Shown in pieces: positions 1 through 10,845 of a DNA stretch of 64,000 nucleotides. Under the pieces are notes generated by a model. That model was not told the origin of the DNA and made no database searches. It worked only from the letters and a program-made list of their open reading frames with translations. Within the stretch, counting starts at the first letter, position 1. Each line of letters starts with the position of its first letter. The stretch spans positions 62,001 through 126,000 of the forward strand of contig CALJKW010000076.1 in assembly GCA_937980205.1 (NCBI GenBank), in the 5' to 3' direction. Source of the DNA: an uncultured Myxococcales bacterium. Lineage in GTDB: Bacteria; Myxococcota; Myxococcia; Myxococcales; Myxococcaceae. The position numbers and the translations under genes are program-made.

Positions 1-1
1 C

Positions 2-733
2 GGCTCGCGCCAGGCGACGCTGGTGCTGAGGGACGTGACGACGCGGCGGCAGCTCGACGAGCGCCGCCTCGACTTCTATTCGATCATCGCGCACGACCTG
101 CGGTCGCCGCTGACCGCGATGATGCTGCGCACGAAGCGGGTGATGAGCGGGCGCCTCGGCGCCATCGACCCCCGCGTCGGCGAGGAGCTCGGAAGGCTCG
201 ACGAGAGCATGAAGGCGATGGCGGACATCATCACCGACTTCCTCGACATCGCGCGGCTCGAGGGCTCGCCGTCGCGCCTCGAGCGCGCGCCGTTGGATCT
301 TCGCGAGGTCGTCGAGACCGTCGTCGAGGAGCTGCGGCCGATCGCCGAGTCTGCCGGGCTGTCGCTCGAGCTCGAGAGGCCCGTGGGCAACACCGAGCTC
401 GTGGGCGATCGGGCGCGGCTGCGGCAGGTGGTCGCGAACCTGGTCGGCAACGCGGTGAAGTTCACGCCGCAGGGCGGCCGGGTGACGGTGAGCATTCATG
501 ACGACGGCGAGGGGCTGCGCACGAGCGTGAGCGACACCGGGCCTGGCGTGCCGGCGAAGTCGGTGCCCGGCCTGTTCGATCGCTTCACGCGCGCGCCCGA
601 GACGGCGACGAAGTCCGGCACGGGCCTGGGGCTCATGATCGTGCGGCAGATCGTCGAGGCGCACGGCGGCCACGTCGGCGTCGACACCGCGCCGGGTCGC
701 GGCAGCACGTTCTGGTTCACGCTGCCACGCTGA
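2..733 (+). CDS. Sensor histidine kinase, C-terminal part (5' end outside window)
   Basis: The reading frame is open from the first in-frame codon of the window, so only the C-terminal 243 residues are present. The first residues (ATLVLRDVT) look like the last strand of a PAS domain. A HisKA segment follows with the H-box FYSIIAHDLRSPL, then an HATPase domain with N-box (RLRQVVANLVGNAVKF), G1 box (DTGPGVP), F box (LFDRF) and G2 box (GTGLGLMIV). It should autophosphorylate the H-box histidine and pass phosphate to a response regulator that is not in the window. No receiver domain follows. The next gene starts about 80 bases downstream and need not be linked. Confidence 0.95.
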   Translation, partial: GSRQATLVLRDVTTRRQLDERRLDFYSIIAHDLRSPLTAMMLRTKRVMSGRLGAIDPRVGEELGRLDESMKAMADIITDFLDIARLEGSPSRLERAPLDLREVVETVVEELRPIAESAGLSLELERPVGNTELVGDRARLRQVVANLVGNAVKFTPQGGRVTVSIHDDGEGLRTSVSDTGPGVPAKSVPGLFDRFTRAPETATKSGTGLGLMIVRQIVEAHGGHVGVDTAPGRGSTFWFTLPR

Positions 734-812
734 CCCGTGGCGAACTGCCTCAGTGGATCCCGCAAGCTCGCAGAGGCGGGGCATGGCACGACGCCTGCTC
801 TATCTGTCGCGC

Positions 813-1382
813 ATGGACGATCAGGCCAAGGCGAACGAACAACCTGCGCTCACCGACAAGAACGAGCTGCGCGCCCGCGCGCGGCAGGAGGTGAGCCAGG
901 GCGCGGTGACTCGGAGCTACGGAGCGGACCCGGAAGTGGTGTGCGAGATGCTCAACGAGGCGCTCGCGACCGAGCTCTTGTGCTCGCTTCGGTACAAGAG
1001 GCACTACTTCATGGCGACGGGGCTGGCCTCCGAGGCGGTGAAGGCGGAGTTCCTCGAGCACGCGAAGCAGGAGACCGAGCACGCCGACCGCCTCGCTGAA
1101 CGCATCGTCCAGCTCGGCGGCGAGCCGGACTTCAACCCCGCCAACATCGCGGGGCGCTCGCATGCCGAGTACGTCGAGGGCAGCTCCCTTCGCGAGATGA
1201 TCTACGAGGATCTCGTCGCCGAGCGCGTCGCGATTCAGTCGTACACCGAGATGCTCGACTTCCTGCACGAGAAGGACCCCGTCACGTACGACCTCGTGCG
1301 CGGGATTCTCGCGACCGAGCAGGAGCATGCCGAGGACATGGTGTCGCTGCTGCAGGGGCTGCCTGCTGCCGATGGGCACTGA
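813..1382 (+). CDS. Bacterioferritin-like di-iron protein
   Basis: 189 residues with ferritin-like four-helix character. Candidate iron ligands are E54 in the first helix (NEALATE), E87 and H90 (ETEH), E132/E138 in the third helix, and E169 and H172 (EQEH). This is the E, ExxH, E, ExxH order of bacterioferritin-type proteins, so a role in iron oxidation or storage, or protection from iron-driven oxidative damage, is likely. An alternative ATG at 783 has a better-placed AGAGG (772-776) and would add ten residues. The start at 813 was kept because the family-like sequence begins near there. It stands alone, with about 120 featureless bases before the converging MiaE gene. Confidence 0.85.
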   Translation: MDDQAKANEQPALTDKNELRARARQEVSQGAVTRSYGADPEVVCEMLNEALATELLCSLRYKRHYFMATGLASEAVKAEFLEHAKQETEHADRLAERIVQLGGEPDFNPANIAGRSHAEYVEGSSLREMIYEDLVAERVAIQSYTEMLDFLHEKDPVTYDLVRGILATEQEHAEDMVSLLQGLPAADGH

Positions 1383-1500
1383 GGGGCTTCGAGAGCAGCC
1401 GGGTACGGCGCACGTCGGCGTTTGACGTGAACGTGGAGGGCTCGACGGGCCCGGGTTCGAGGACGTTCTGGGGTACGTGATCGGGTACTGGGACGCCGCT

Positions 1501-2066
1501 TCAATGGATGGCCGCGCGCAGCGGCAGCTTGGCGAGCAGCTCCGCTTCTGCTTCCAGCAGCGCGTCGAGCCGCGCGTCGACTGCCGCTTCTTCTTCCACG
1601 TTCTTCGCCAGCCGCACGAACAGCTTCTGGTGTCCGTCTTCGCTGCGGGCCAGCTCTGCGTACAGCCGGCGCAGCTGGGGATTCGGAAGCGCGTCTGCCA
1701 GCAGCTGAAGACGTTCGTGGCTTCGCGACTCGATGATCCCCGCCACCAGCAGGCGGTCGAGGCGGCGCTCTCTCGACCCGTTGCGCATCAGCTCCTGCAG
1801 CCCCTTGGCGTACGGATCTCCGGCGTCGCGCCCCAGCGTCAGCCCTCGCTCTTCCATCAGCGCCAGCACCTTCGCGAGGTGCGCCGACTCTTCCCGCGCC
1901 AGCCTCGCCATCTGCGCCGGCAGGCCGGGGACGTCCGGGTACACCTGCAAGAGCGACAGCGCGTTCGCCGCCGCTTTCTTCTCGCAGTGCGCGTGGTCGA
2001 TCAGCACCTCGTCGAAGTGCTCGAGCGCATGCGGCAACCACTTCGGGTTCGTCGCGCTCTTCAGCT

Positions 2067-2070
<4 letters not shown>
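1501..2070 (-). CDS. miaE: tRNA-(ms2io6A)-hydroxylase MiaE
   Basis: 189 residues matching the MiaE di-iron monooxygenase family, which hydroxylates the isopentenyl group of ms2i6A37 in tRNA. Visible ligand motifs are HCEKKAAANALSLL in helix 2, REESAHLAKV (ExxH), IIESRSHERL (ExxxxH) and ELARSEDGHQKLF (ExxxH). The start is GTG at 2070, overlapping the TGA of the upstream M16 protease as GTGA, so translation is probably coupled. The protease partner is not functionally obvious; the coupling may only reflect a shared transcript. Family assignment is strong. The exact modified base in this organism is inferred from the family. Confidence 0.9.
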
Positions 2071-4781
<2,711 letters not shown>

Positions 4782-4835
4782 GGCGGGTGCGTATAACACC
4801 CGCATCGCGCGGTTTTAGTCCGGCCGGGGCGTGCG

Positions 4836-5420
4836 TCAGTCGCCGCCGCCGCCACGCCCGGGCCGGAACTCGATGAGCCGCAAGAGCCAGCCCTCGGGCC
4901 CCTGCACCGCGACCTTGCCGGTGTTCGGCGCGTAGAAGTGCGTGAACGCGCGATCGGCGTCGCCCGTCTCGAGCACCGCGACGCAGCCTTCGCGCGTGGA
5001 GCCGTTGGGCAGCTCGACCTGCGCGTCCATCGAGATGACCTCGAACTTCGACGTGCCCTTCTCGCCGCGCTCGAGCGACGACGGCCCGGTCCACCGCGTG
5101 CCGACCGAGAGCTGTGCGGGCAGCACGAGCGACTCGCGCTCGTGCGTCGGCAGCTTCTCGACCCACGCGCCGTCGCGCACGCGCCACGTGCCCGAGGTCG
5201 ACCGCTTGCCCCACTCGACGTGAAAGCGCGCCGCCCAGTTCTCGACGCTGTCGACGGTGACGCGCGCCTTGCCTTTGTCGCCGGATGCGTAGCTCCAGCT
5301 GCTGCCGGCGCGGCCCATGAAATAGGTCGCGCCGGACCGCGAGCCTTCACCGGTGGGCGCCGCGATCGCCGCGGCGGCGGAAACGATGATCAGTGCAAGA
5401 GAGGCAACCAGCTGCTTCAC
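4836..5420 (-). CDS. Exported protein of unknown function
   Basis: 194 residues, GTG start. The N-terminus (MKQLVASLALIIVSAAAAIAA) is a clear Sec signal peptide with a likely cleavage after AIAA. The mature part is beta-rich with no recognised motif, and a low-complexity tail (RPGRGGGGD) ends it. One cysteine lies near residue 147 (REGCVAVLE). It sits 54 bases upstream of the M16 protease on the same strand and could share its transcript. No function is proposed. Confidence 0.75.
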   Translation of the reverse strand: MKQLVASLALIIVSAAAAIAAPTGEGSRSGATYFMGRAGSSWSYASGDKGKARVTVDSVENWAARFHVEWGKRSTSGTWRVRDGAWVEKLPTHERESLVLPAQLSVGTRWTGPSSLERGEKGTSKFEVISMDAQVELPNGSTREGCVAVLETGDADRAFTHFYAPNTGKVAVQGPEGWLLRLIEFRPGRGGGGD

Positions 5421-5489
5421 GCGGCGGAATTTTCCACATCAGAGGGGGCTGCGAAAGAACCTCGCTCGACACCTGAACGGATGTGTCCA

Positions 5490-6629
5490 TCAGCGGTAGC
5501 TGGCGAGCGCCGGCACGTGGAAGCCCGCTTCCAGCACGTAGACGTCCGGCACGACGGCGCCGTCGACCATGACCGGCTTCAGGCTCGGGCCGGCGGCCTT
5601 CACGAAGCCGTTCCAGTCGAGGGTGGTGATGCCGATGCGCACGTGCGCGGCGCGGCCGACCCACTGGGGGTCGACCGAGCCCGACTCGAGCTCGGCGGTC
5701 GCGCCCTTCGACTCGTCCCAGGTGCGCGTGGTGACGAAGCCCTCGGTGACGGCCGCGCGGTGCTCCGACAGCTCGTCGAACGCCATCACCTGGTCGAGCA
5801 CCTCGATGGCGCCGGCCGTGTTCGCCTCGGCGCTGCGCCGCATGACCTCGGTCAGCTCCGGAGCCTGGAAGCTCGGCGTCCACTTCTCCCACTTGCCGGC
5901 CTTGAGGATGAGCGGCTGCGCGAAGTCGATGCCGCTGGTCCCGGTCACGTCGATGTTCGGCGCCAGCGCCTTCGCCGCGAGCTTCACCGCCGCGGGGGAC
6001 CACGAGTCCGCGAACGCGACCTGGCCGTCGGTCGGGGCGAACGCCACCAGCGCGCCCTTCGTCGCCAGCTTCGCGAGGAACCGCTTCGAGACCAGCGCGT
6101 TCACGGCAGGGACCTGGTCGGTCGTCGAGGTCGTGACGGTCCAGGCGCCGGGGCCGACCTGCTTCAGCGCGTCGGCGCTGGGGCCATCGCTGCGGTCGGC
6201 GAGGTCGCGCACGAGCGCGTCGTCGGCGTCGAGGCAGATGGCGACGTCCTCGCCGCGGGGGACGACCGGCAGCACCGGCAGGCCGAGCGCGGTCCACGGC
6301 TGGGGAATCGTGGCCGTCTTCGGCGCGCTGACCTTGCGCAGGGCGCGGAACGTCGCCTCGTGGGTGCCCTGCGGCTCGAGGTAGACCTTCGCGGACGCCT
6401 GGCAGTGACGTTCGACGGTCTCGGCGAGCGCGGCCTCGAGCTCGAGCTTCTGCTTCGTCGGGTACGCCGGGTACTGGTACTTCAGCGGGTCATACGTCGA
6501 CCCGTACGAGCCGTAGGGTTTGTAGGTGTCGAAGGTGTCGTACTTGGGGCGGCTCTTCCCCGCGAGGACCAGCAGCTTGATGCAGAGGGCAGCGACCGAA
6601 AGGGCGATCCAGGCACCACTTCTGTTCAT
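5490..6629 (-). CDS. Membrane-anchored protein of unknown function
   Basis: 379 residues. A single N-terminal hydrophobic segment (about residues 7-23, WIALSVAALCIKLLVLAG) is followed by a Tyr/Pro/Gly-rich linker (residues about 28-55) and a large soluble domain. The middle (residues about 120-290) has the look of a two-lobed periplasmic binding protein, with phrases such as VAFAPTDGQVAFADSWSP and DVTGTSGIDFAQPL, but I cannot name a family. It is probably periplasmic, tethered to the inner membrane. The gene ends 69 bases before the 4836-5420 gene on the same strand. Confidence 0.75.
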   Translation of the reverse strand: MNRSGAWIALSVAALCIKLLVLAGKSRPKYDTFDTYKPYGSYGSTYDPLKYQYPAYPTKQKLELEAALAETVERHCQASAKVYLEPQGTHEATFRALRKVSAPKTATIPQPWTALGLPVLPVVPRGEDVAICLDADDALVRDLADRSDGPSADALKQVGPGAWTVTTSTTDQVPAVNALVSKRFLAKLATKGALVAFAPTDGQVAFADSWSPAAVKLAAKALAPNIDVTGTSGIDFAQPLILKAGKWEKWTPSFQAPELTEVMRRSAEANTAGAIEVLDQVMAFDELSEHRAAVTEGFVTTRTWDESKGATAELESGSVDPQWVGRAAHVRIGITTLDWNGFVKAAGPSLKPVMVDGAVVPDVYVLEAGFHVPALASYR

Positions 6630-6678
6630 AGGAAGAGACTCACCCTGACCCCGCCGGGCGTGTGCAAAGAACCGGACG

Positions 6679-6990
6679 TCACCCTCTGAGGGTGCGCGGG
6701 CGCAGCGCGAAGACGGGCGCCTGCGAGGCGAGCCCTGTTCCGGGCGCGGCCTCCGCCGGCAGCGCGGCGCGGCGGGCAGGCTCGTAGGTCGACTCGGGCG
6801 CTTCGTCGTCGCCGTCGCCGTGCTCGCAGTCGGGCCCGTCGCGATGGCCGAGGAAGCCCTGCTCGGGGTCGTCGAGGAACTTCAGCGTCGCGGCGATGTA
6901 CTCGTCGACGGTGAGGCCCTGCTCGTCGGCGAGCTCGGTGGTCGACGGGTCGGCGCGCAGCTCGGCCTCCAGCTCGTGGTTGGTCATCAT
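6679..6990 (-). CDS. Small acidic protein coupled to the murein-peptidase-like gene
   Basis: 103 residues starting at a double ATG (6990 and 6987). The first ATG overlaps the TGA of the upstream gene as ATGA. The first 50 residues look like a compact helical domain (LTVDEYIAATLKFLDDPEQGF). The remainder is acidic then Ala/Pro-rich and probably disordered. I recognise no family. The tight overlap suggests it is co-translated with the M15/M74-like peptidase, possibly as a partner or regulator; this is inferred from position only. Confidence 0.65.
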   Translation of the reverse strand: MMTNHELEAELRADPSTTELADEQGLTVDEYIAATLKFLDDPEQGFLGHRDGPDCEHGDGDDEAPESTYEPARRAALPAEAAPGTGLASQAPVFALRPRTLRG

Positions 6991-7469
6991 CAGCGCAGCC
7001 TGACGTGGAGGTGGTTGTCGTGGCCCTTGTACGGCCGCACGAGGCCTTCGCGGATCAGCACGGGGTCGTTGAAGAGAATCTTCGCGCCGGGGTTCTCGCG
7101 GCGGATCTCGGCGATCAGCGCGCGCGTCGCGTTGCGGTCGTAGCTCGAGCTGCGCCAGGTGGTCGGGCCGCCGGTGCGCGACGGCGGCCGGAGGTCGAGG
7201 TCGCTGCCGGCGCGGTGAGAGGAGTGCGGGCGGATGCGGCCTCCTCCACGCTGCGAGATGGTGCCGACCTCGAGCGTCTTGCCGGTGCGCGCCTGGTAGC
7301 GCTGCGCGACGCGCTGCACCGTCTGAATCGTGCGCGCGGTGCCGTACTGCCGCGCGCGCTGGCCGTAGACGCGGTAACCCCTGCCGCGGGAGGGAAGCTG
7401 CGTGTCGACGCGTCCGGTCGATCGGGTGCTCGTGGTTCGGGTGCGTTGGGCCGCTTGAATGGGGGGCAT
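6990..7469 (-). CDS. Peptidoglycan endopeptidase-like protein (MepA/M15-like metal site)
   Basis: 159 residues from the ATG at 7469. A longer frame to 7559 exists but would leave no room for promoters of the divergent gene. The sequence HSSHRAGSDLDLRP (about residues 88-101) supplies an H-x6-D zinc-ligand pattern, and GHDNHLHVRLR at the C-terminus supplies the H-x-H ligand, as in penicillin-insensitive murein endopeptidase and related LAS peptidases. This suggests cleavage of peptidoglycan cross-links. No obvious signal peptide is visible, which is odd for a cell-wall enzyme; the N-terminus is Arg/Thr/Ser-rich. It is co-translated with the small acidic protein downstream. Confidence 0.75.
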   Translation of the reverse strand: MPPIQAAQRTRTTSTRSTGRVDTQLPSRGRGYRVYGQRARQYGTARTIQTVQRVAQRYQARTGKTLEVGTISQRGGGRIRPHSSHRAGSDLDLRPPSRTGGPTTWRSSSYDRNATRALIAEIRRENPGAKILFNDPVLIREGLVRPYKGHDNHLHVRLR

Positions 7470-7551
7470 ATCGAGGGGACGTGCCCACTCCGCCGAACGT
7501 GCGGGGCCGCGGAACCCCCCGGCTTGACTTCGATCTGGCCGGCAGACGATT

Positions 7552-9816
7552 GTGGCCACCCGAGCTTTTAAAGGGGAGACAGGTAGCGCCCTCGTGTCTC
7601 CACAACCTGCCGATTGGCCTGTCCCTGGTGCGATTGACCTCGCACTGCATGATCTGCCTCACGCGTCGTCGACGACCGAGTGGTGGTACGTCAACTCGCA
7701 CCTCGTCGCCGCTGACGGCCGGCAGCTGTCGCTGTTCGCGGCGTTCTTCCGCATCGCCACGGGGAAAAACGAGCACGCGCACTCGCTGACCTGGGCCATC
7801 TCCGACACGAAGACGGGGCAGTACCTCGCCTGCAGCCGCGTCGACCCGGCGGCGCCGAAGATCGGCCTCGACAAGATCCAGAAAGGGCACGGCAGCAAGG
7901 ACGCGCGGCTCAACCGCGCGATGGTCGAGCTGCTCGAGAAGGGCAAGGTGCCGCGCCCCGACCGCATGTTCGAAGGCCCGGTGCGCGTCGCGACCGACCG
8001 CCTCTTCCTCGACTACGCGGGAGAGCGCTTCGAGAAGAACTCCGACGGCTCGTACACGCTCACGCTGCACGACAAAGAGTCGAAGCACGGCGCTGTTCTC
8101 ACGTTCCTGCCGCTCAAGCCGCCCATCCGCCACGGCGACGAGGGCGTCGTCCGCGGAGTCCACGGCGAGGACATGTTCTACGTCTTCGTCCCGCGCTGCG
8201 AGGTGACGGGCTCGGTGACGCTGGGCGGCAAGCCGCTCGCCGTCACGAAGGGGCAGGGCTGGTACGACCACGAGTTCGGGTGTCCTCCTCCGAACGCGCC
8301 CGAGAAGAAGATGCAGACCGACCACGGCACCATCGCGTGGAACTGGGTCTCGCTGCAGCTCGACGACGGCACCGACGTCAGCGTCTACGACCTCGTCGAC
8401 ACGAAGGACGGCTCGAGCGCCGGCAAGTGGGCGGTCACGAGCGACAAGGCCGGGCACCGCTACGCGTTCCGCGAGTTCACGCTCGAGGCGACGCGCGACT
8501 GGCGCAGCGTCCGCACGTTCCACGACTACCCGACGCACTGGAAGCTCGAGATCCCCGAGGCGAAGCTGTCGATGACGCTCGAGGCCGCGTTCGCGGATCA
8601 GGAGCTCGTCACGGTGCTGTCGAAGCCCGCGTTCTGGGAAGGCCGGGCGCAGGGGGCCGGCACGATGAACGGCAAGCCGGTGCAGGGCCTCGCGTACATC
8701 GAGCGCAACGGCTTCAGCGACGTCGACACGCTGGAGGACTTCTTCAACCGCGTCGGCGAAGAGGTGCGCAAGTCGGTCGCGAACGTGGCGCCGTACGAGC
8801 TGACGCGGCAGCACGCGGAGACGCTGGTCACCGGCAAGGGCACCGAAGACCTGCTCGACGGCGTCGACCTGCCGCAGCTCGTCGACACCATGGTGCGGCC
8901 GGTGCGCTGCATCACCGATCGCAACGGCAAGGGCTGGCGCTCGTACGCCGCGCTCGCGTGCTGCGACGTCGTCGGCGGCGATTCGCGCAAGTTCTCCGAG
9001 TGGCTCGCGATGCCCGAGCTGATCCACGTCGGCTCGCTCATCGTCGACGACGTCGAGGACCGCTCGACGGTGCGCCGCGGCGGCCCGTGCGCGCACCTGG
9101 TCTACCCCGAGGCGATCGCGATCAACGCGGGCACGGCGTCGTACTTCATGGGCGAGCGGCTGCTGACGCGCTCGCTGGTGAAGGACTCGGACAAGCTTCG
9201 GTTGTACGACCTCTACTTCGAGGCGATGCGCGCCGGGCACGCGGGCCAGGCGATCGATCTCGACGGCCTGCACCGGTTCGTCCCGGCGGTGCTCGAGAGC
9301 GGCGATGCCGCGATGCTCGAGAAGCGGGTGACGGCGATTCACCGGCTGAAGACGGCGGCTCCGGCGGCGTCGCTCGCGCGCATGGGCGCGGTCGCGGGCG
9401 GCGGCGACGAGAAGCAGATCGCCGCGGTCGGGCAGTTCTTCGACGCCGTCGGCCTCGCGTTTCAGATCATCGACGACGTGCTCAACCTGCGCGGCTTCAA
9501 GGGCGACCTGAAGTCGAAGGGCGAGGACATCTGCCACGCGAAGGTGACGCTGCCGCTCGCGAAGGCGCTCGGCCGGCTGCCGGCGGAAGAGCGGCGCGAG
9601 CTGTGGTCGCTCGTCTCGTCGAAGCCGTCGGACCCCGCGATCGTGGCGAAGTGCATCGCGATGATCGAGAAGTCCGGCGCGCTGGACGCGTGCGTCACCG
9701 AGGCGAAGGCGTGCGTCGAAGACGCGTGGGTGAAGCTCGACAAGGCCGTCGAGGACTCGCTGCCGAAGATCATGCTGCGCGCGTTCGGGTGGTTCGTGCT
9801 CGAGCGGCACTACTGA
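7552..9816 (+). CDS. CrtC/AttH lipocalin domain fused to a polyprenyl (GGPP-type) diphosphate synthase
   Basis: 754 residues from GTG 7552 (740 from the alternative GTG at 7594). Residues about 30-390 match the AttH/CrtC lipocalin fold of carotenoid 1,2-hydratases: TTEWWYVNSHLVA near residue 40, GWYDHEFG near 240 and AWNWVSLQLDDG near 262. Residues about 415-754 are an all-alpha isoprenyl diphosphate synthase with the first aspartate-rich motif DDVED (499-503) and the second as DDVLN (641-645), the form seen in many GGPP synthases. The synthase half should condense IPP onto allylic diphosphates. The lipocalin half may hydrate or bind an isoprenoid. No stop or start-like boundary lies between the halves, so a real fusion is likely. 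Confidence 0.88.
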   Translation: MATRAFKGETGSALVSPQPADWPVPGAIDLALHDLPHASSTTEWWYVNSHLVAADGRQLSLFAAFFRIATGKNEHAHSLTWAISDTKTGQYLACSRVDPAAPKIGLDKIQKGHGSKDARLNRAMVELLEKGKVPRPDRMFEGPVRVATDRLFLDYAGERFEKNSDGSYTLTLHDKESKHGAVLTFLPLKPPIRHGDEGVVRGVHGEDMFYVFVPRCEVTGSVTLGGKPLAVTKGQGWYDHEFGCPPPNAPEKKMQTDHGTIAWNWVSLQLDDGTDVSVYDLVDTKDGSSAGKWAVTSDKAGHRYAFREFTLEATRDWRSVRTFHDYPTHWKLEIPEAKLSMTLEAAFADQELVTVLSKPAFWEGRAQGAGTMNGKPVQGLAYIERNGFSDVDTLEDFFNRVGEEVRKSVANVAPYELTRQHAETLVTGKGTEDLLDGVDLPQLVDTMVRPVRCITDRNGKGWRSYAALACCDVVGGDSRKFSEWLAMPELIHVGSLIVDDVEDRSTVRRGGPCAHLVYPEAIAINAGTASYFMGERLLTRSLVKDSDKLRLYDLYFEAMRAGHAGQAIDLDGLHRFVPAVLESGDAAMLEKRVTAIHRLKTAAPAASLARMGAVAGGGDEKQIAAVGQFFDAVGLAFQIIDDVLNLRGFKGDLKSKGEDICHAKVTLPLAKALGRLPAEERRELWSLVSSKPSDPAIVAKCIAMIEKSGALDACVTEAKACVEDAWVKLDKAVEDSLPKIMLRAFGWFVLERHY

Positions 9817-10845
9817 TCACGGCAGCCGCGCCCTCGCGCCCGCGTGCATCGTGAACCGGGTGTCGACGACGAAGCCATTGTTCACGAAGAAGTGCTTGCC
9901 GCCGACCTCGACGAAGGCGCTGAGCCACGGCTTGACCCAGTACTCGGCGCCGACGTTGAGCCCCAGCGCGACGCCGAGCTTGCCGAAGCGGATGTCGACC
10001 TCGGCCTCGGCGAACAGCGAGAAGAACTCGAACGCGGGCCAGATCGCCGCGACGCGCGGCACCAGGTACAGGTAGCGGTACGGCCGCACGTAGGCGCCGA
10101 TGGAGACGTGCTGGAAGAGATCGACGCCGCCGCCGATGTCGAGCAGCGCCTCGGGGCCGGCGTTCACGTCGAGGCCCGCGCGCACCGCGGCGTACGGCTG
10201 CACGTCGTGCTGCTCGGCGAGCGTCGGCGGCATCGGCGGCTTCTGCTGCTCCGGACACGGCTTCTTCGACTCGACCTCGACGGTCTTCTCGGTCAGCACG
10301 AACTCGACGAACGTCTCGCGCTTCGAGCGGACCACGACCTCGAGCTGCGCGTAGCGGTCGTCGGCCCACTTCGCCTCGAGCTTGCGCCGGCCGATCGCGG
10401 CGGTGACCGTCGTCGGCGTCGGGCCGGTGTCGACCCCGTCCATCCACACGTGCGCTCCGGGCGGTGACGAGCGGAACGTGAGCGTGCCGGACGAGCGCGC
10501 GCGCATCGACTCGAGCAGCTTCACCACCGAGGGGTCGACCTTGCCGGGGTCCAGCGCGGCTTCCGGGTTCGCCTCGAGCGCGAGCGCGAACGCTTCTTCG
10601 GCGCGGCCGAAGTCCTGCTTCGCCGCGAACGCCTGGCCGCGCAGCAGGTGAATCTTCTCGAGGGCCGAAGGCTCGCGCTCCTCGGCTGCAGCGGCGTCGA
10701 GCAGCTTGAGGGCGTCGGCGAACTGACCTTCGGAGAACGCCTTCTGCCCCTGCTCGAGCTTCGAGCCCGTCGGTGCGGCTGCTGGCGCTGGCGCGGGCGC
10801 GGGCTGCGGTGCTGCGAAGAGGAGGACCGCGAGGACCCAAGTCAT
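9817..10845 (-). CDS. PEGA-domain protein with TPR-like helices and C-terminal beta-barrel
   Basis: 342 residues from the ATG at 10845, which overlaps the TGA of the upstream kinase (ATGA). A signal peptide (MTWVLAVLLFAAPQ) is followed by a Pro/Ala linker, TPR-like helices (about 28-105), a PEGA domain (about 115-185, with SSPPGAHVWMDGVDTGPTP) and a C-terminal region of alternating aromatic strands (about 215-342) resembling a small outer-membrane barrel. It is probably an outer-membrane or periplasmic protein partnered with the kinase, which also ends in a PEGA domain. Its stop lies directly beside the stop of the converging fusion gene. Confidence 0.83.
   Translation of the reverse strand: MTWVLAVLLFAAPQPAPAPAPAAAPTGSKLEQGQKAFSEGQFADALKLLDAAAAEEREPSALEKIHLLRGQAFAAKQDFGRAEEAFALALEANPEAALDPGKVDPSVVKLLESMRARSSGTLTFRSSPPGAHVWMDGVDTGPTPTTVTAAIGRRKLEAKWADDRYAQLEVVVRSKRETFVEFVLTEKTVEVESKKPCPEQQKPPMPPTLAEQHDVQPYAAVRAGLDVNAGPEALLDIGGGVDLFQHVSIGAYVRPYRYLYLVPRVAAIWPAFEFFSLFAEAEVDIRFGKLGVALGLNVGAEYWVKPWLSAFVEVGGKHFFVNNGFVVDTRFTMHAGARARLP

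Noticed and set aside
6679..9810. Long minus-strand open frame of 1043 codons
   Set aside because: Only its last 103 codons (6679-6990) have coding character. The rest is antisense to the fusion gene and rich in Arg/Ala/Asp, a by-product of high GC.
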